A model generated the notes under the pieces. It saw only the letters and a program-made list of their open reading frames with translations. It searched no databases and had not been told where the DNA came from. The translations under genes were made by a program, and so were the position numbers. A DNA stretch of 64,000 bases from Solanum dulcamara (Eukaryota > Streptophyta > Magnoliopsida > Solanales > Solanaceae), in contig NC_077245.1 of the NCBI RefSeq assembly GCF_947179165.1, positions 41,161,286 to 41,225,285 of the forward strand. Reading direction: 5' to 3'. Within the stretch, counting starts at the first letter, position 1. Each line of letters starts with the position of its first letter. Below are positions 10,668 through 23,003 of the stretch, piece after piece.

Positions 10668-13634
10668 CTATCTCCTGGGAATCATAATAAAATTAAAATA
10701 TGATAATACATGAGCCGACAAGGCTGTCACTACATACAACATTCCAAAATATGTACGTATACAAGACGACAAGACTGCCACTATGAATGAAAATGTCCCA
10801 ACATACAAGTCATAGAGGCACAACTGAATACATATACACATAACGCACATATATGTCTATAGGCCTCTAAGAGTATCATCAGTATCATATGGCAGGACAG
10901 GGCCCCTCCGTACCCCAAAATAAACATATATATACATCAAAAAGGGATGAAATGCAGCTCTCCCCCCCCTCCCCGAAGAAGGGATGGTCAGTACGAGATG
11001 TGTACTATGTATGTAAATCATGAAATACAAAAAGAAAGATCATAACTGAAGTAGAGAGTCCAAGAGACAAGTATGATAATCAAGAACTCACTATACTAAT
11101 GCCTTACGGAATAAATCATGCATATCATTATCACAAATTGTACCCGGCCTATTATTGGACTCGATGCCATAATCATATCAGTATATTATCATATCATCAT
11201 ATACATATACCGTACACGGCCTTCTAGTAAAGGACGCAGTGAATAAAGTCGTGCGCATGTATACCGTACCCGGCCCATCATGGGACTTAGTGTCACAACC
11301 ATATCATTGCATCAATATATCATCATATAGCGTACCCGACCCCCTAGTGAGGTACTCGGTGGATAATGTAGTAAAATATGTGTGATAACATACCGGTCCT
11401 AGGACTCAGTGAAAGATGTAATACCAGTATGCACGAGTAAAGTTGTGAGTAACCATTTGTATTTAGATCATCATTTGAGACTTCCATAGATAAGTAGGCT
11501 AATTAATACTTGAGTATTAGGGTGATAGTCATGTTCAATATTCTTTGAATGTCATTATGAACCATATTAGATAAAGCCTCATAGATCATAGACATGTATC
11601 AAGATAATGTGAGACAGCCTATGAAAGTTAAGGACATTAATCATTATAGGGTCCTTAAGATTACGGACTTTCATATACCAACTACTGTCCAACGTATAGA
11701 AGACTCAAGGGTAGAAGTTCAACTACTTTAAGAGTTATAACGTCAAAACTGAGTAAGAATCATGAATCATACTCGGAAACAATGAATGGAATTACCCCAA
11801 AGCTCATATCATATATCACGTATATCTACGACATGCCAAAAGAAAGAAGGGATAGCTTTACATACCTTCAATGCTTTTTCATAAAATAATACGTATACAC
11901 TACTCGCAGTGTCTCAACCTATATTGAGACGTCAAGAACTGTGGTTAATCTAGGGGAAGGTTTCGAAACATATTCCAATGTTAGCAGCTCATTTCTAGAA
12001 AATTAGGCGACATTTCCCTTATATTAAAACCAACTACGTAACAACCAAGTCAACATCAACAACCACATGTTCAAGTGCTATATCAAAGTTAACCAAGGCA
12101 AGATTCAAGAATATTCTGAAACAGTCCGCACAATACGACATTCCATAATTTTTAACATAATGACTACGACGTAATCAAGTTACTCTTAATAAAATATAGC
12201 CACAATACTTCATCGAATAACCTTATAATAGTCCAACAATTACAACAACACTATAGCCTTAACTACTCTTAGTCCTCTAATTCAAATAGAATTTAGTCAT
12301 TCAATTCAACAAGAACAACAACGTACCTAAAAGAACCCCTAACTAACAACGTAAACAAATGCCAGATACTCTCACGAACACATACGAACATGCCAAACGG
12401 ACCATCTACGTTCATTATACATTACTTAATACATTATTTTCATCTAAGTTCATGAACTACACCAGCAATCACACGTTAACAACATCAACTTCTTATGTAC
12501 AAGAAAATTACATTAACATCATATAAACTTCTACAACAGCCCACACAATAATTACAACTTCCACTTTAAGCATTTAATTTCTTCATTTTCATTACATAAC
12601 CCATGACAATAACAACCAAAATATTAATCTAATTCAACTCACCGACTTCAATTAAAATATCCCCTATGGCTTCAACAACATTCCAACGCCCACACATATA
12701 ATTTCATATCCAATTCACTTTAACACATTCACAACACGCCCAAATTCATCCTAAAATATATAGAAAATGATTAACTCTTACCTTAACAAGTTGGCTTCTT
12801 AAGTTGGCTGAAATTTATGGATTACACATTAGGCCTTCTTACTGCTCTAATGATTAGTTCACATTGTTAATCACCTCTAATTGATCAAAAACTACCATAG
12901 AAAACTTATGTGGATATCGGAATTTGGGAGCTTGATTTGCCCAGTCATGGCCGTGAGTTGCCATGGCTTGGACTCTCCTTCTTTTCTTCTATATTTCCAA
13001 TGGTTGAAGATGAAAGAAATGAGATTCTTAGTTATAAAATTGGGTATATATAGGCTGCCTAAGGGCTGGACATGTGTCCATTTTTGATATGTGTCCCATT
13101 ATCATTCACACACCAATCAGATTCCTCCACATATCTTGGTAGGGCCCACTTAGTGGTCTAATTAAGTTAATTAATCATTAATCTCCACTTAATTTCTGCC
13201 ACAAGTTTGTAAGTAGTTGCATCACTTACTTTCCCTTTTTATTTAAAATACAGCCCACATATTTCAAGTAGGTGCATCACATACTTGTTCTTTTCATAGG
13301 TTAGCAATTAGTCTTACCTTAAGGACCTGTATGATCCTTGCTACTTAAGATAGATGTGTAATCAAGTAGCTTAATTATGTAAGACATCCAAACCAGTAAC
13401 TTAAGCAAGTAGGTCAATTACTATGACAAATTATTTGTCCTCAAACCCTTTTTAAATCCTTCCAAACCTATTTCAAACCATCACTACCCATATAGAACTA
13501 GCTATCCAAATTATGAGGCGCTACATCCTCCCCTCCTTAGGATCATTTCTATAATATCATGGATAATATGGATCACGTGGCAGCTTTAGAGGAGCTTAAA
13601 AATGTTCCAATATACAAAAGTTTGGGATATAACC
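10668..13634 (-). mobile_element. 5' LTR of element A, second part
   Basis: Resumes LTR A after B. Shows the family blocks ACAAGACGACAAGACTGCCA (10,762), GGCAGGACAGGGCCCCTCCG (10,892) and GTACCCGGCCCATCATGGGA (about 11,266). It ends with GGGATATAACC at 13,634, where relatives have GGGATATAACA or GGGGCATAACA. Total LTR about 3.1 kb. The short open frames in it have no support. To its right begins element C sequence. Confidence 0.8.
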
Positions 13635-14260
13635 GGATCTCCCTATAAAAGATAAAAAGTGACCTTCCCTATCAACTCCAGTCTAAGTCGTACCTCTATC
13701 TTTGTGGTATAGAGACATAGCACCACTATCACCTCTACCTAGAGCCTGACCATCTTTACCTATTTGAGCTCTACCTCGACCTATTGTTTGATGTGTTGTT
13801 CCTGTAGTCTGATCTGAAGAACTAGATTGGCTTTTCTCTGGGTCTATATAGGGCACTATCATATCATGTGATCGGGATCTCCACAAACAAAACAAGACCT
13901 CCAAATGAAAAACTACTATAATGATCCAGAGGAACCACTATAACTACCTCAAACCACGGACCTCTGTTACAAACCAAGAGAACTCAAACCCAAACTGTAG
14001 GGACCACAAAATGCATGACCACCCTAAGATACTTGCATGGCTTTATGAATCGGCCCTTGGCACTATATAGAACCATCTCTCTAGAAGGATACCCTACCTC
14101 TAGATGAGGCACCCGAAAACTAACCGAAAGTACAGGATCTCTTATCCCTAAACTCCTAGCGCTCCATCAACTCTGCCTCCTTGGCATCCCCCACTATGGA
14201 CTATAAAGAAGCACCCTAATAGGATGATTTGAACACTGTAGATTGAATGGGGTAGGATAA
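13635..14260 (-). pseudogene. Element C gag relic, C-terminal part with zinc knuckle
   Basis: Minus-strand frames near 13,855-13,905 read CFVCGDPDHMI, the start of a CCHC zinc knuckle (nucleocapsid). Next to it is a Gly/Arg/Gln-rich stretch (TIGRGRAQIGKDGQALGRG) typical of gag flanking the knuckle. This gag differs from that of D, so C is a separate gypsy family. Multiple frame breaks. The left end is cut where LTR A ends. Confidence 0.65.
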
Positions 14261-16599
14261 TGTCATGACCCAAGCCTAGGTCCTAGACGTGACAGGCGAA
14301 TGAGGAATCCGAAAGTACCTCAAACAAGCCTCTTAGCATTATTTTAGCCTTTCATAGATAATTACGATAAATAAACAAGCAGAAATCATAATAGTAAATC
14401 TTCAACTTAAATATGTCCAACAATACCTCTAACTTTTAGATTTAATGGGGCTAAGACAAGTCCCTAGCTCACCCTCAATCATAATAGAAAGAAATGACAT
14501 AGGAAGTGTCTAAAGATCTCAACATATCATAAGCTAGAAAGATAAAGGAGTATTGTTCCCAAAACATAGGAACTAACCAAAAGTAGTTTTCAAACAAAAT
14601 CTTAACTAGCCATGTGGAGGAGAACGAGGAGGAGCACCGGTCCCTACATGGTGATATCATGTAGGCAAAAGAGTATGCGTTAGTACTTTGAATGTTCTAA
14701 GTATGTAAGTATGCATAAACATTGAAGAAACATTAAAAGATTTATGTAATATGAAACATAATGCAATGAATGCATAATCAATCATATAGATATCCTTTAA
14801 CACATTCATTTTATGGGAAAATGACCATAACCGACATTTAAGACCATGCGAGCTATTACATAGAATCCAACATAACCTCCTATGTTGGCCGGGGAGACTA
14901 CTTCCCGGGTAGAACTCCATCAACTTCATTCATTTCTTTAACTTTAACTTTAACTTTAAGGGATTTCATGGATCCATTAGCCTAAGCCTACAAGGGCTCC
15001 TATGTTCGCACATAGTTAATGAGACAATGGGTTGCTACTAGGATTTCCTTACCGAATACCACCTCAATGCCCCATTCGATGCTAAGTCAATCCCACGGAA
15101 TAGTTTAAGACTTCAAAATATTCATAGCATATAGCTTGAGAATTTAAAATATCATATTCGGTGGAATAGCTCATTAAAATATTTGGTTATTCAAATATGC
15201 AAGAATTGTCCTTATTGCATAAAGAATCCATCATTCATATCATTTCATTATTTTTTTTATTTCATAAGACTCCCTTTTGATTATAGACATTGCTTTCATA
15301 AATATTCATTTGGAGTCAAAGATTTCAAGTTAAAATTCATTGAAAATATAGTAAAACTAGGTGGGTTCAAATCACTTCAACTTTCAAACATGTATGTAAC
15401 CGAAACTATGCATAAATACTTTGAAATTTATTAATTAAAAATCATGCTTTAAACAACCCACCATGAATTTCAAGAACTTTTAAAGAGATAAATAGAGAAA
15501 TTACTTGCAAACCATTAATTCATACATATAAAATTATTTTGCATCAAAATAGATCAATAATCATTAGTTTAACCATGATTCATGCTATTAAGTAGAAATA
15601 AGAATTACCCATGAAAAAATCCTGTTTGAAATCAAGAGATTTAGTTAAAAGATTTTTGGAGTACATGGGTGGAAGAACCCATGGATAAACACCCACATAA
15701 CTTAGAGTAAAACTTAAAAAAAATATAATTTATCATATAATAAAAATACTTTAGGCATGAGAGTGGAAGGAATACTCTCATTAAAGCCTTACATACCTAA
15801 AATCTGAAGCGTTACTCAGAATCGACGGACTTAATAAATACTCTTGAATCCTAGCATTTTCTCCTCGCGGAATATTTTGTGTACTACCCGGAGTATATGA
15901 ATCACCAAAATAGTATTTCTACACTACTAAGAACTAAAACTATATTTTGTGAATGAGTAAAGGAGTGTATAGAGAGAAGAGTTTCTTAAAAAAGCTTGAT
16001 GAACAAAATGATGAAATAAGGTGGATATTTATAGATGTGAAGGAGGGACCTAACAATAATTAAAATAATTATAAAGAAAAATCTAAAAATCTAATTGAAG
16101 ATTGTGATGTCATGGGTGATATCAAATGGAGGACTATTAATGTCATGGGTAATGTCAAATGGATCTAGATCATTCCGTGGTTGGTGAGATGAACCTTCTT
16201 TTAATAGAATACCCTTTTTTGGAGCTGCATTTGAAAATGATAACTTCCTCATTAGGATTTGGTGTCCCATATGAATTATTTCTCTAGAATTCTACATTCA
16301 TGTCATTCAAGAATAAACCAATTTAGAGCATCCTAGAATGAGATATGATTTTTATTCTACAAATACTCTATTTTATCACAGCACCATGTCTTGCAACAAT
16401 TAATTTATTTGACCTATGTAACCTCCGAAACTTAACATATGGTCTTCACAAAAGTTGTAGGTAATGATGTTCAGGTTATTAAGAAATTTGAATCACCTAA
16501 TATGGACCAAACTATTAAAAGTTATGCCAAAAATATAGAAGTGATATCATTTTCATCGAGAATTGGAACATCATATACAACATTTTAGGGGGTGTTACA
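14261..16599 (-). mobile_element. LTR of a second family, inserted in gag of element C
   Basis: Starts TGTCATGACCCAAGCCTAGG and ends GGGGGTGTTACA, about 2.34 kb. The same terminus (CCTAGGTCCTAGAC-type start) occurs at 53,216 and, diverged, at 17,948. C gag continues on both sides, so this is probably a solo LTR. The flanks (GATAA left, GACAG right) do not form a clean target duplication; either they have mutated or a flank was lost. Orientation is inferred from the terminus shared with the minus LTRs. Confidence 0.7.
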
Positions 16600-17560
16600 G
16601 ACAGTCTCCTCACGAACGAATCCTCTCAGCCTCATCTGGAATGTTAGCCAGGGCAAGTCAAAATAACAAATAGAAACAGTCCCCATACTCTACAATGTGA
16701 GGCTCTCTTGCCTGAAACTATAGAATCTTAGTCTGCTCTCCTTCCTCACAATCCAAGGGACAAAATAGTCATAGAAAGCACGAGCAAACTCCTTCCAAGT
16801 CACCTGCAGAGATCCAACCATTCTAGACCCTATATAGACGCGCCACCACTCTTTAGATAGACCACACAACTAAACTGTAGCATAGTGAACCCCATGAGAT
16901 TCATCCAAGCCAATTGTCCTAAGCAACTCTCAACAAATGAAGATAAGAACTCATGTGCATCCTCACTCTTTCCACCCTAAAACTGAGGTGGGTCCATTTT
17001 TCTAAACTTCACATAATAATGTTGTTCATCATCAAATAACACTAGCAAAGGTGCACCCTAGGCTCCAACCCCTGGTAAAGGATCACTATCGACTCTCTAA
17101 CCCACTAGTGGTTGTCCCACCTAACCATGAATAATCGACGCCTGATGTTGATCTAGGGTCTTATCCCCTACTCTGGTCTGAGAACCATGTGGTGTATTTT
17201 CGCACCCCCACTCTGATTAAAACCCTCAAGTACACCCAAAACCCTCAGCAAGGTATCTGAAAGCAATGGGTGCATCATCATACTTTAGAGGAACCTGATC
17301 CCTTCTAACACCCATCTCTGGCTCGGGAGAAATACCTCTAAAATGGCCTTTAGCTAGTGCTACTCCTAGGGTACACTCTTTCCCTCTCACGGGCTCTATC
17401 TATACCCTCAGCTGAGGTCTCAATAACCTGCTCTGGGACTGCATCCCCTTCTCTACCAATAGTAGTAGCTCCCATCCTATCCATATGAAAAAAGAACACG
17501 CGACAACTCAATACCAAAAGATGTAACCATGCATGATGAAAATTAATGAAAAAAATCAAG
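16600..17560 (-). pseudogene. Element C gag relic, N-terminal and capsid part
   Basis: Minus-strand translation near 16,760-16,805 gives TWKEFARAFYDYFVPW, matching the conserved W-x-x-F-x-x-x-F-x-x-x-F-x-P signature of the plant retrotransposon gag/capsid domain. The 17,350-17,559 frame holds the probable N-terminus (MDRMGATTIGREG). Frames are broken by stops and small indels. Together with 13,635-14,260 it forms one gag interrupted by an LTR. Confidence 0.65.
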
Positions 17561-17670
17561 TTTCCTAATAGTCTCCATAGAGTTTAGAAGATAAGCAATG
17601 GACATCTTTGCGCCGAACCTCGAGACTCTACTAGACTTGGCTTGTACACACTGAGACCTATGAACCTAGA

Positions 17671-17682
17671 ATTTGATACCAA
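17671..17682 (-). promoter_or_regulatory. Primer-binding site of element C
   Basis: Plus-strand ATTTGATACCAA corresponds to the minus-strand core TTGGTATCAAAT, a degenerate initiator tRNA-Met site next to the LTR start at about 17,685. Confidence 0.6.
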
Positions 17683-17684
17683 TT

Positions 17685-17947
17685 TTTCACAACCCAAAAA
17701 TTAGGTGTGATGGAAACTGTCGTATCCCACCTAGACAAGTAAGCCTAAACAACCCATGACAAGGGTAATTGAGGAAATAAGAGAAGAAGTAAGAACTATG
17801 CATATTTTAAGAATTGTGAAATCATAATATAACAAAACCTTCCCTAAAATCTGGTGTCACGTGTATAAGCCTCTAATGTACTTTAACAGATTTAAAGAAA
17901 AACATAAGTCAGAATGTCTATAATACTAGAATAGTAGAAATAAATAA
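17685..17947 (-). mobile_element. 5' LTR start of element C
   Basis: Begins TTTCACAACCCAAAAATTAG (ancestrally TGTCACAACCC). Only about 260 bp remain before another LTR starts at 17,948. I could not find its continuation elsewhere in the window. Confidence 0.5.
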
Positions 17948-18495
17948 TGTCACGACCCGAACTAGGGCCCATGTCGTGACACGATGATTAGAATTCTATG
18001 GGACCCAACCAAGCCTCTTTAGCATATCATCTATGAGCATGCATAAGGTAAATGAAGAAAATAATCAAAGATGAAAGATACAGAAGCAAAATCACAGTAT
18101 AGGACATAATTCTCGAATGAAAAAGCAACAACATAAACTCTTACTATCTAACATGCCTCTACTAATTCGATGGGGGCATAAGACAAGTCCCTAACTCCAC
18201 ATGACAACATAAGAGCAATGAGAAGTTAAATGACAACATGAAGTAAAATGTCTCTTCCTCAAAACATGTAGACTCACCACCAAAACCTACTATAGCAAGC
18301 TCTAACTACGAGCGGAAGGAGGATAAATATGATCGTCGGACCCTACATTATAATACAATGTAGGCAAAAAGTATGTGTTAGTACATGGAATGTACTAAGT
18401 ATGTGAAAACATGCATGAACAATAAATATAGGACATATGGGATGCAAGACCAATACCTTTAAAATATGAATAAAGTCATGAAAACATTAAAACAT
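17948..18495 (-). mobile_element. Second-family LTR, first part
   Basis: Starts TGTCACGACCCGAACTAGGG and continues with blocks resembling 53,221 onward (GGACCCAACCAAGCC, then AGCATATCATC). Split at 18,495 by element D. The last five bases, AACAT, are the duplicated target. Confidence 0.75.
18491..18495. repeat. Target-site duplication AACAT, left copy (element D)
   Basis: AACAT precedes TGTCACTACC; an identical AACAT follows the right LTR at 29,733-29,737. Confidence 0.92.
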
Positions 18496-21400
18496 TGTCA
18501 CTACCCAACCCCGTAGGCCATGACGGGTGCCTGAACCGGACACACACGCGTACCCCTGCCACCTATACATAACCTGTCTCCTGTTTATACCCAAAATGCA
18601 TCAATATGTACGAAAACATACAAGCCGACAATGCTGTAGTACTATATATATAGGGTCGTTCCATAACACACATATACGCAAGCCGACAAGGCTGCCACAA
18701 TACAGGGAACACCCTAAATCACAGGTCATATCAGTACAACTATACATACATATATATAACTCAGATCCCACTCATATACAACCTATATACAACCTATATA
18801 GGGCTCATACACCACTCATATACAGGCACAACCCACATACGTATCCACAGACCTCTAAGAGTAAGAAAATAGTAACATAAGGCGGGACAGGGCCCCCACC
18901 GTACCCGTAACCAAACGAATATATACACCACGTTTAGTACCAAAATCAGGCTCCAGCACAATGGAGCACTTTTGGACTGCTGGGTGGGACTCCTATGCTG
19001 ACGGATCCCCAAACTGTGTACCTGTACCTACGGGCATGAACGCAACCCCCCAGAGAAGGGGGTCAGTACGACATATGTACTGAGTATGTAAAACATAATA
19101 TAGCACAATTGAACACATATCTGAAACAGCGAAGCAGGGGATAACATATCATATGAAAACTTATACATGTACCCTGTGAAGTATCAAAGTATGCATGTTC
19201 AAATTATATCGTATAGCCGGCCCTATCAGGGGTCCGGTGGATACCTCTGTAATATCATCACAGCCCAATGCCATCACCACCTTATTACCACACATCATCA
19301 TCATATATATATATACACGTATCCCGGCCCTCTAGTGAGGGACTCGAGGAATAATGTAGTGAGTTGCGCACGAGAACATATCCTGGCCCGGGACTCAGGG
19401 AAAGATGGGTCACAGTATACACGAGTAGATTAATGAGCAACTATATGCAATTTAAATCATTATCGAAGACTCAACCGTAGAAGAAAATTAAGCTATTGTC
19501 TAAGAATCAGGATTGTAATGTAATCACCTTAAATACCCCTTTAAATGCCATTAGGAGCTATTCTAGTTAGTGTTTCGGGTTCCTTAGACACGTACTAAGA
19601 TAATGCTAACTACTTAAGGACTCCAGAATACATGTTTTTATATAGTCCTTACAACTAGGAGCCCGTATGTTCATTAAATCCATAGTATAGGTAAGGCTCA
19701 AGGAAAGTAGCTTAACTGTTATAAAAGTTCATTACCCAGAAGTGAATAAAAGACACTTAGAAATGGAATTACTTCAGAGATCACATCATTGTTTACTTAC
19801 CTCTACGACATGCCAAAAGAAGAGAAAGAATAGGCTTTACCTACCTCTTATGGATTTCCCGTAATCGTGTCCACGTCGTTGTCCTCGAAACCTATTTAAC
19901 ATGGAAGTAAGGCAAGTATTAACAACCTTAGACTTTTCAGCAACTTAGACTACCTACGAGTATTCATCGAGCTCGTCCCCTCGCTCGCACCCTCGACTAG
20001 TTCCTTAACCAGTTAAGAAGTTAACGAAAATCGGACAGCACCTCCCCTATAACGTGCCCTATCCGAATACACAACCATGTCCTTAGAAACTGCAGCTAAC
20101 CAACAATACCACCAGCAGCCCAAAAATATACATATTACGACAACATTACACAATATAAACCCTTAACAATTCATTCAAAACTAAGATACCAAAACTAGAG
20201 TTTTTAATCTTTCTTTCGCGAATTCTTTAATTGCAAAGCAGAGGGTCGTGTGGCTGAAACCAGCAACCACCCATGCCCTTAGAAACACACATTTCAGCAC
20301 CCTAACAACTCATCACACGACCAGCAGTCACATACCACAAGCACAAGGCATTATTCGATTACAATTAACTATAGCGATTCCAATTTCGCTTATTTCGAAC
20401 GTCGAACTTGTGAAGCCTTTTCCCCAACTTCCAGCAGATACTAAGGTGTATAACACACTCTAATTTAACATCATAAACTTCAAATTAGGGGGGAAAAACT
20501 TACCTTTCCCGAAATTGGTTAAAACTAGCCGAAATTGTGCCTCGGAACTTCTTCAATGTGCTGAAATTGAGCGGGCTGCTTGTGGTACTTCCTCGCTGCC
20601 CCGAATTGAATTTTTAGGTTATAAAACACTAATATACAACTTAGGGACACGTCAAATAATTAATTCACGGAACGAAACCCGGAAGCTTACCCAACAAGGG
20701 TCAAATCCGTAACCTTCTCCCTTGCCCCTTTTCACGTTTTCTCTTGTTTTTTCCTTCCAAATTTCAGTTGCAACGCTGGAGTTTCAGTTCCATCAACGTC
20801 TTAAAACACATATATACGTATCCACGTACTTAATATACACCGTATATAATTAATTCATGGAAGAAAGTTGAGAAACTCACCTTTAATCTTCAAGAACTAA
20901 GGCTGCTTCTCTTTTCTCTCTTCTCACGTAATTTTCTAAGTGCAGCTGCTGTTTTTGGGATAAGTTAATAGCTGAAACATTACATATTAATATATATATA
21001 AGGTGACACGTGTCATCCCCTAAGGGTGACACGTGTCAGGCCATCATTGGGCCACTTCAACTATGCGACCAATGGGGTGCTGCCACGTGGCAGCGGGGTC
21101 CACCTCCCCCAAGCAGATGGGTCACCTACTTGACCCCAAGTAGGTGGATCACCTGCTTGCTTAGGTCTGCCACGTGTCACCCTCCTATTGGCTGCCCCAC
21201 GAAATTATTTGTTTCCCTCGTGGGTTCGTAATCTCGTCTTAGTTTAAGAGCCTATGTCATTCATGCTATGGAAGCTTGGTGTGTACTCAAATAGCTTTAG
21301 GTAAGTAAAACTTCTAAGTTAGAGGCGTACGTAAGCAAATCAAGTCCTACGACTCATCGCTTGGCTTCTAACTTCCTCCGACTTCTCTTGACCTTATCTC

Positions 21401-21534
21401 CAATCTTCCCTACTATGGGGTGTCACATTCTCCCTTCTTAGAATTATTTAATAGTGTCGTAACTTAGGTGGCTCACATGATAGCTTCTAAGTAGATTTAG
21501 GAACCTTTCGAGTTCAAGAATGTGGGGTGTAACA
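18496..21534 (-). mobile_element. 3' LTR of element D
   Basis: 3,039 bp, TGTCACTACCC to GGGGTGTAACA, partner of 26,693-29,732. Contains a G-box cluster next to a TATA stretch (21,007-21,176 and 20,985-21,000) and short subrepeats around CCGGCCCTCTAGTGAGGGAC. The short open frames inside it recur in the other LTR and have no coding support. Confidence 0.92.
20985..21176 (-). promoter_or_regulatory. Putative LTR promoter of D: four G-boxes and a TATA stretch
   Basis: CACGTG occurs at 21,007-21,012, 21,030-21,035, 21,084-21,089 and 21,171-21,176. Read on the minus strand, these lie just upstream of the TATA-like run TATATATATATTAATATG at about 20,984-21,000. G-boxes are binding sites of plant bZIP and bHLH factors (ABA, light, stress). 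Position upstream of a TATA box inside an LTR fits a pol II promoter; transcription would start about 30 bp further left. The same arrangement is in the other LTR. Confidence 0.55.
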
Positions 21535-21548
21535 TCCTTCCCCCCTTT
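21535..21548 (-). promoter_or_regulatory. Polypurine tract of element D
   Basis: Plus-strand TCCTTCCCCCCTTT abuts the LTR end; on the minus strand it is a purine run priming plus-strand DNA synthesis. The same run abuts the H LTR at 51,874. Confidence 0.9.
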
Positions 21549-21666
21549 AGAACATTCGTCCCCGAATGTTGAATAAAACTTCTCTTAAGACTTTATGCCG
21601 ATTATAGGGAGGTTTTCTTCTACTATGATAACATATATTTTTATCTAAATAATTAATATACCAGTT
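21549..21666 (-). other. 3' untranslated part of element D
   Basis: Short non-coding stretch between the end of pol and the polypurine tract, conserved in element H (51,891-52,020), for example ACATTCGTCC and GAATGTTGAATAAAACTTC. Confidence 0.7.
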
Positions 21667-22140
21667 CTAAGAGTTGGGGTTACCTGTAGATGTCGAAAAT
21701 AGGTACGGATATTTGTTTTTCATGTCCTCCTCAGCTTCCCAGGTCATTTCTTCCCGATTCCTATTTCGCCACAACACCTTGACAGAAGCTACGTCCTTAG
21801 TCCGCAGTCTTTTGATTTGCCGATCCAGGATGGTGATAGGTTGCTCTTCATAGGCTAACTCCTCTGTGACCTGGATATCGTCTACAGGATGTACCCGGGA
21901 TGGATCACCCACGCATTTACGAAGCATTGACACGTGAAAGACTGGATGTACAGCTTCTAGATCCGCTGGTAAGATTAGTTCGTACGCCACTTTGCCTATT
22001 CAGCGAAGAATTAGGTAAGGGCCAATGTATCTCAGACTCAGCTTCCCTTTCTTGCCGAACCTCATTACCCCTTTCATGGGCGATACTTTTAAGAACACCC
22101 AATCACCTACTTGAAATTCCAAGGGTCGACGTCGATTATC
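21667..22140 (-). pseudogene. Element D integrase C-terminus with chromodomain-like tail
   Basis: The frame ending at 21,667 carries AVHPVFHVSMLRKC, the conserved segment after the integrase core, then a tail with VKVLWRNR and MTWEAEEDMKNKYPYLF. That pattern (W, then E-x-TWE, then Y-P-x-L-F) is the chromodomain-like module by which chromoviruses target integration to chromatin. Upstream, the segment with GDWVF and MRFGKKGKLSLRYIGPY is cut off from the integrase core by a one-base loss near 22,138-22,144 and from the tail by an in-frame TGA at 22,000-22,002. Confidence 0.88.
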
Positions 22141-23003
22141 TGCAATGATTTTTGTCGACTCTGGGCTGCTAATAACCTTTCCCGAATAAGCCTTATTTTA
22201 TCTACCGCCTGCTGGACCATGTCTGGGCCTATTAGTTGTGTTTCACCAACCTCAAACCAACCGATAGGCGACCTGCACTTCCTGCCGTATAAAGCCTCAT
22301 ACGGCGCCATCTGGATGCTAGAGTGATAACTGTTATTGTAGGCAAACTCAATAAGGGGTACATGATCATCCCAGCTACCTTTGAAGTCAATTATGCAGGC
22401 CCGCAACATGTCCTCTAACATTTGAATCATACGCTCCGCTTGCCCATCAGTTTGAGGATGAAATGTTGTACTAAGGATTACCTATGTCCCCAAGCCTTCC
22501 TGGAATGACTTCCAAAAGTGGGCTGTGAACTGAGCTCCTCTATCTGAAATAATGGATGTGGGAACTCCATGAAGTCGTACTATTTCCTTAATGTACAACT
22601 TTGCATAGTCCTCGGCTGAGTAGGTGGTCCGGACTGGAAGGAAGTGGGCTGATTTCGTCAGCCTATCCACGATAACCCATATGGAATCATGCTTTCGAAG
22701 AGTCCGAGGCAAACCTGTAATGAAGTCCATATTAATCGCTTCCAATTTCCAAGTTGGAATCTCCATCTCCTGTAGTAGCCCACCCGGTTTCTGATGTTCA
22801 ACTTTAACTTGTTGGCAGTTTGGGCATTGGGCTACGAACTCTGCTATATCCCTTTTCATACCATCCCACCAATACAGACATCTGAGGTCGTGATACATCT
22901 TGGTTGACCCTGGATGAATAGAATAGCGAGCGTAATGTGCCTCTCCCTGTACTTGCTGTCGTAGTCCTGCAACCTCCGGTACACAGACTCTGCCTTGGTA
23001 TCA
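22107..23003 (-). pseudogene. Element D integrase core
   Basis: Integrase joins element cDNA to host DNA. Visible in order: the HHCC zinc-binding region (H...[18 protein letters not shown]...CPNC), then the DDE core with Asp in [11 protein letters not shown], Asp in SDRGAQFT and Glu in GQAERM. All three catalytic residues are therefore present, but in-frame stops interrupt the protein: TGA at 23,001-23,003 between RNase H and the zinc region, and TAG at 22,482-22,484 between the second Asp and the Glu. The reading frame is otherwise the same across 23,903-22,107. Confidence 0.92.

Noticed and set aside
18527..18880. 117-codon open frame repeated almost identically at 26,724-27,077
   Set aside because: It lies in the same place in both LTRs of D, so its near-identity reflects LTR duplication. 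No protein motif, and no start context or neighbours that support coding.
20248..21231. Open frames of 65-73 codons in the D LTRs, such as 21,010-21,231
   Set aside because: They cover the G-box and palindrome region in a promoter-like segment, without any protein motif; probably chance.
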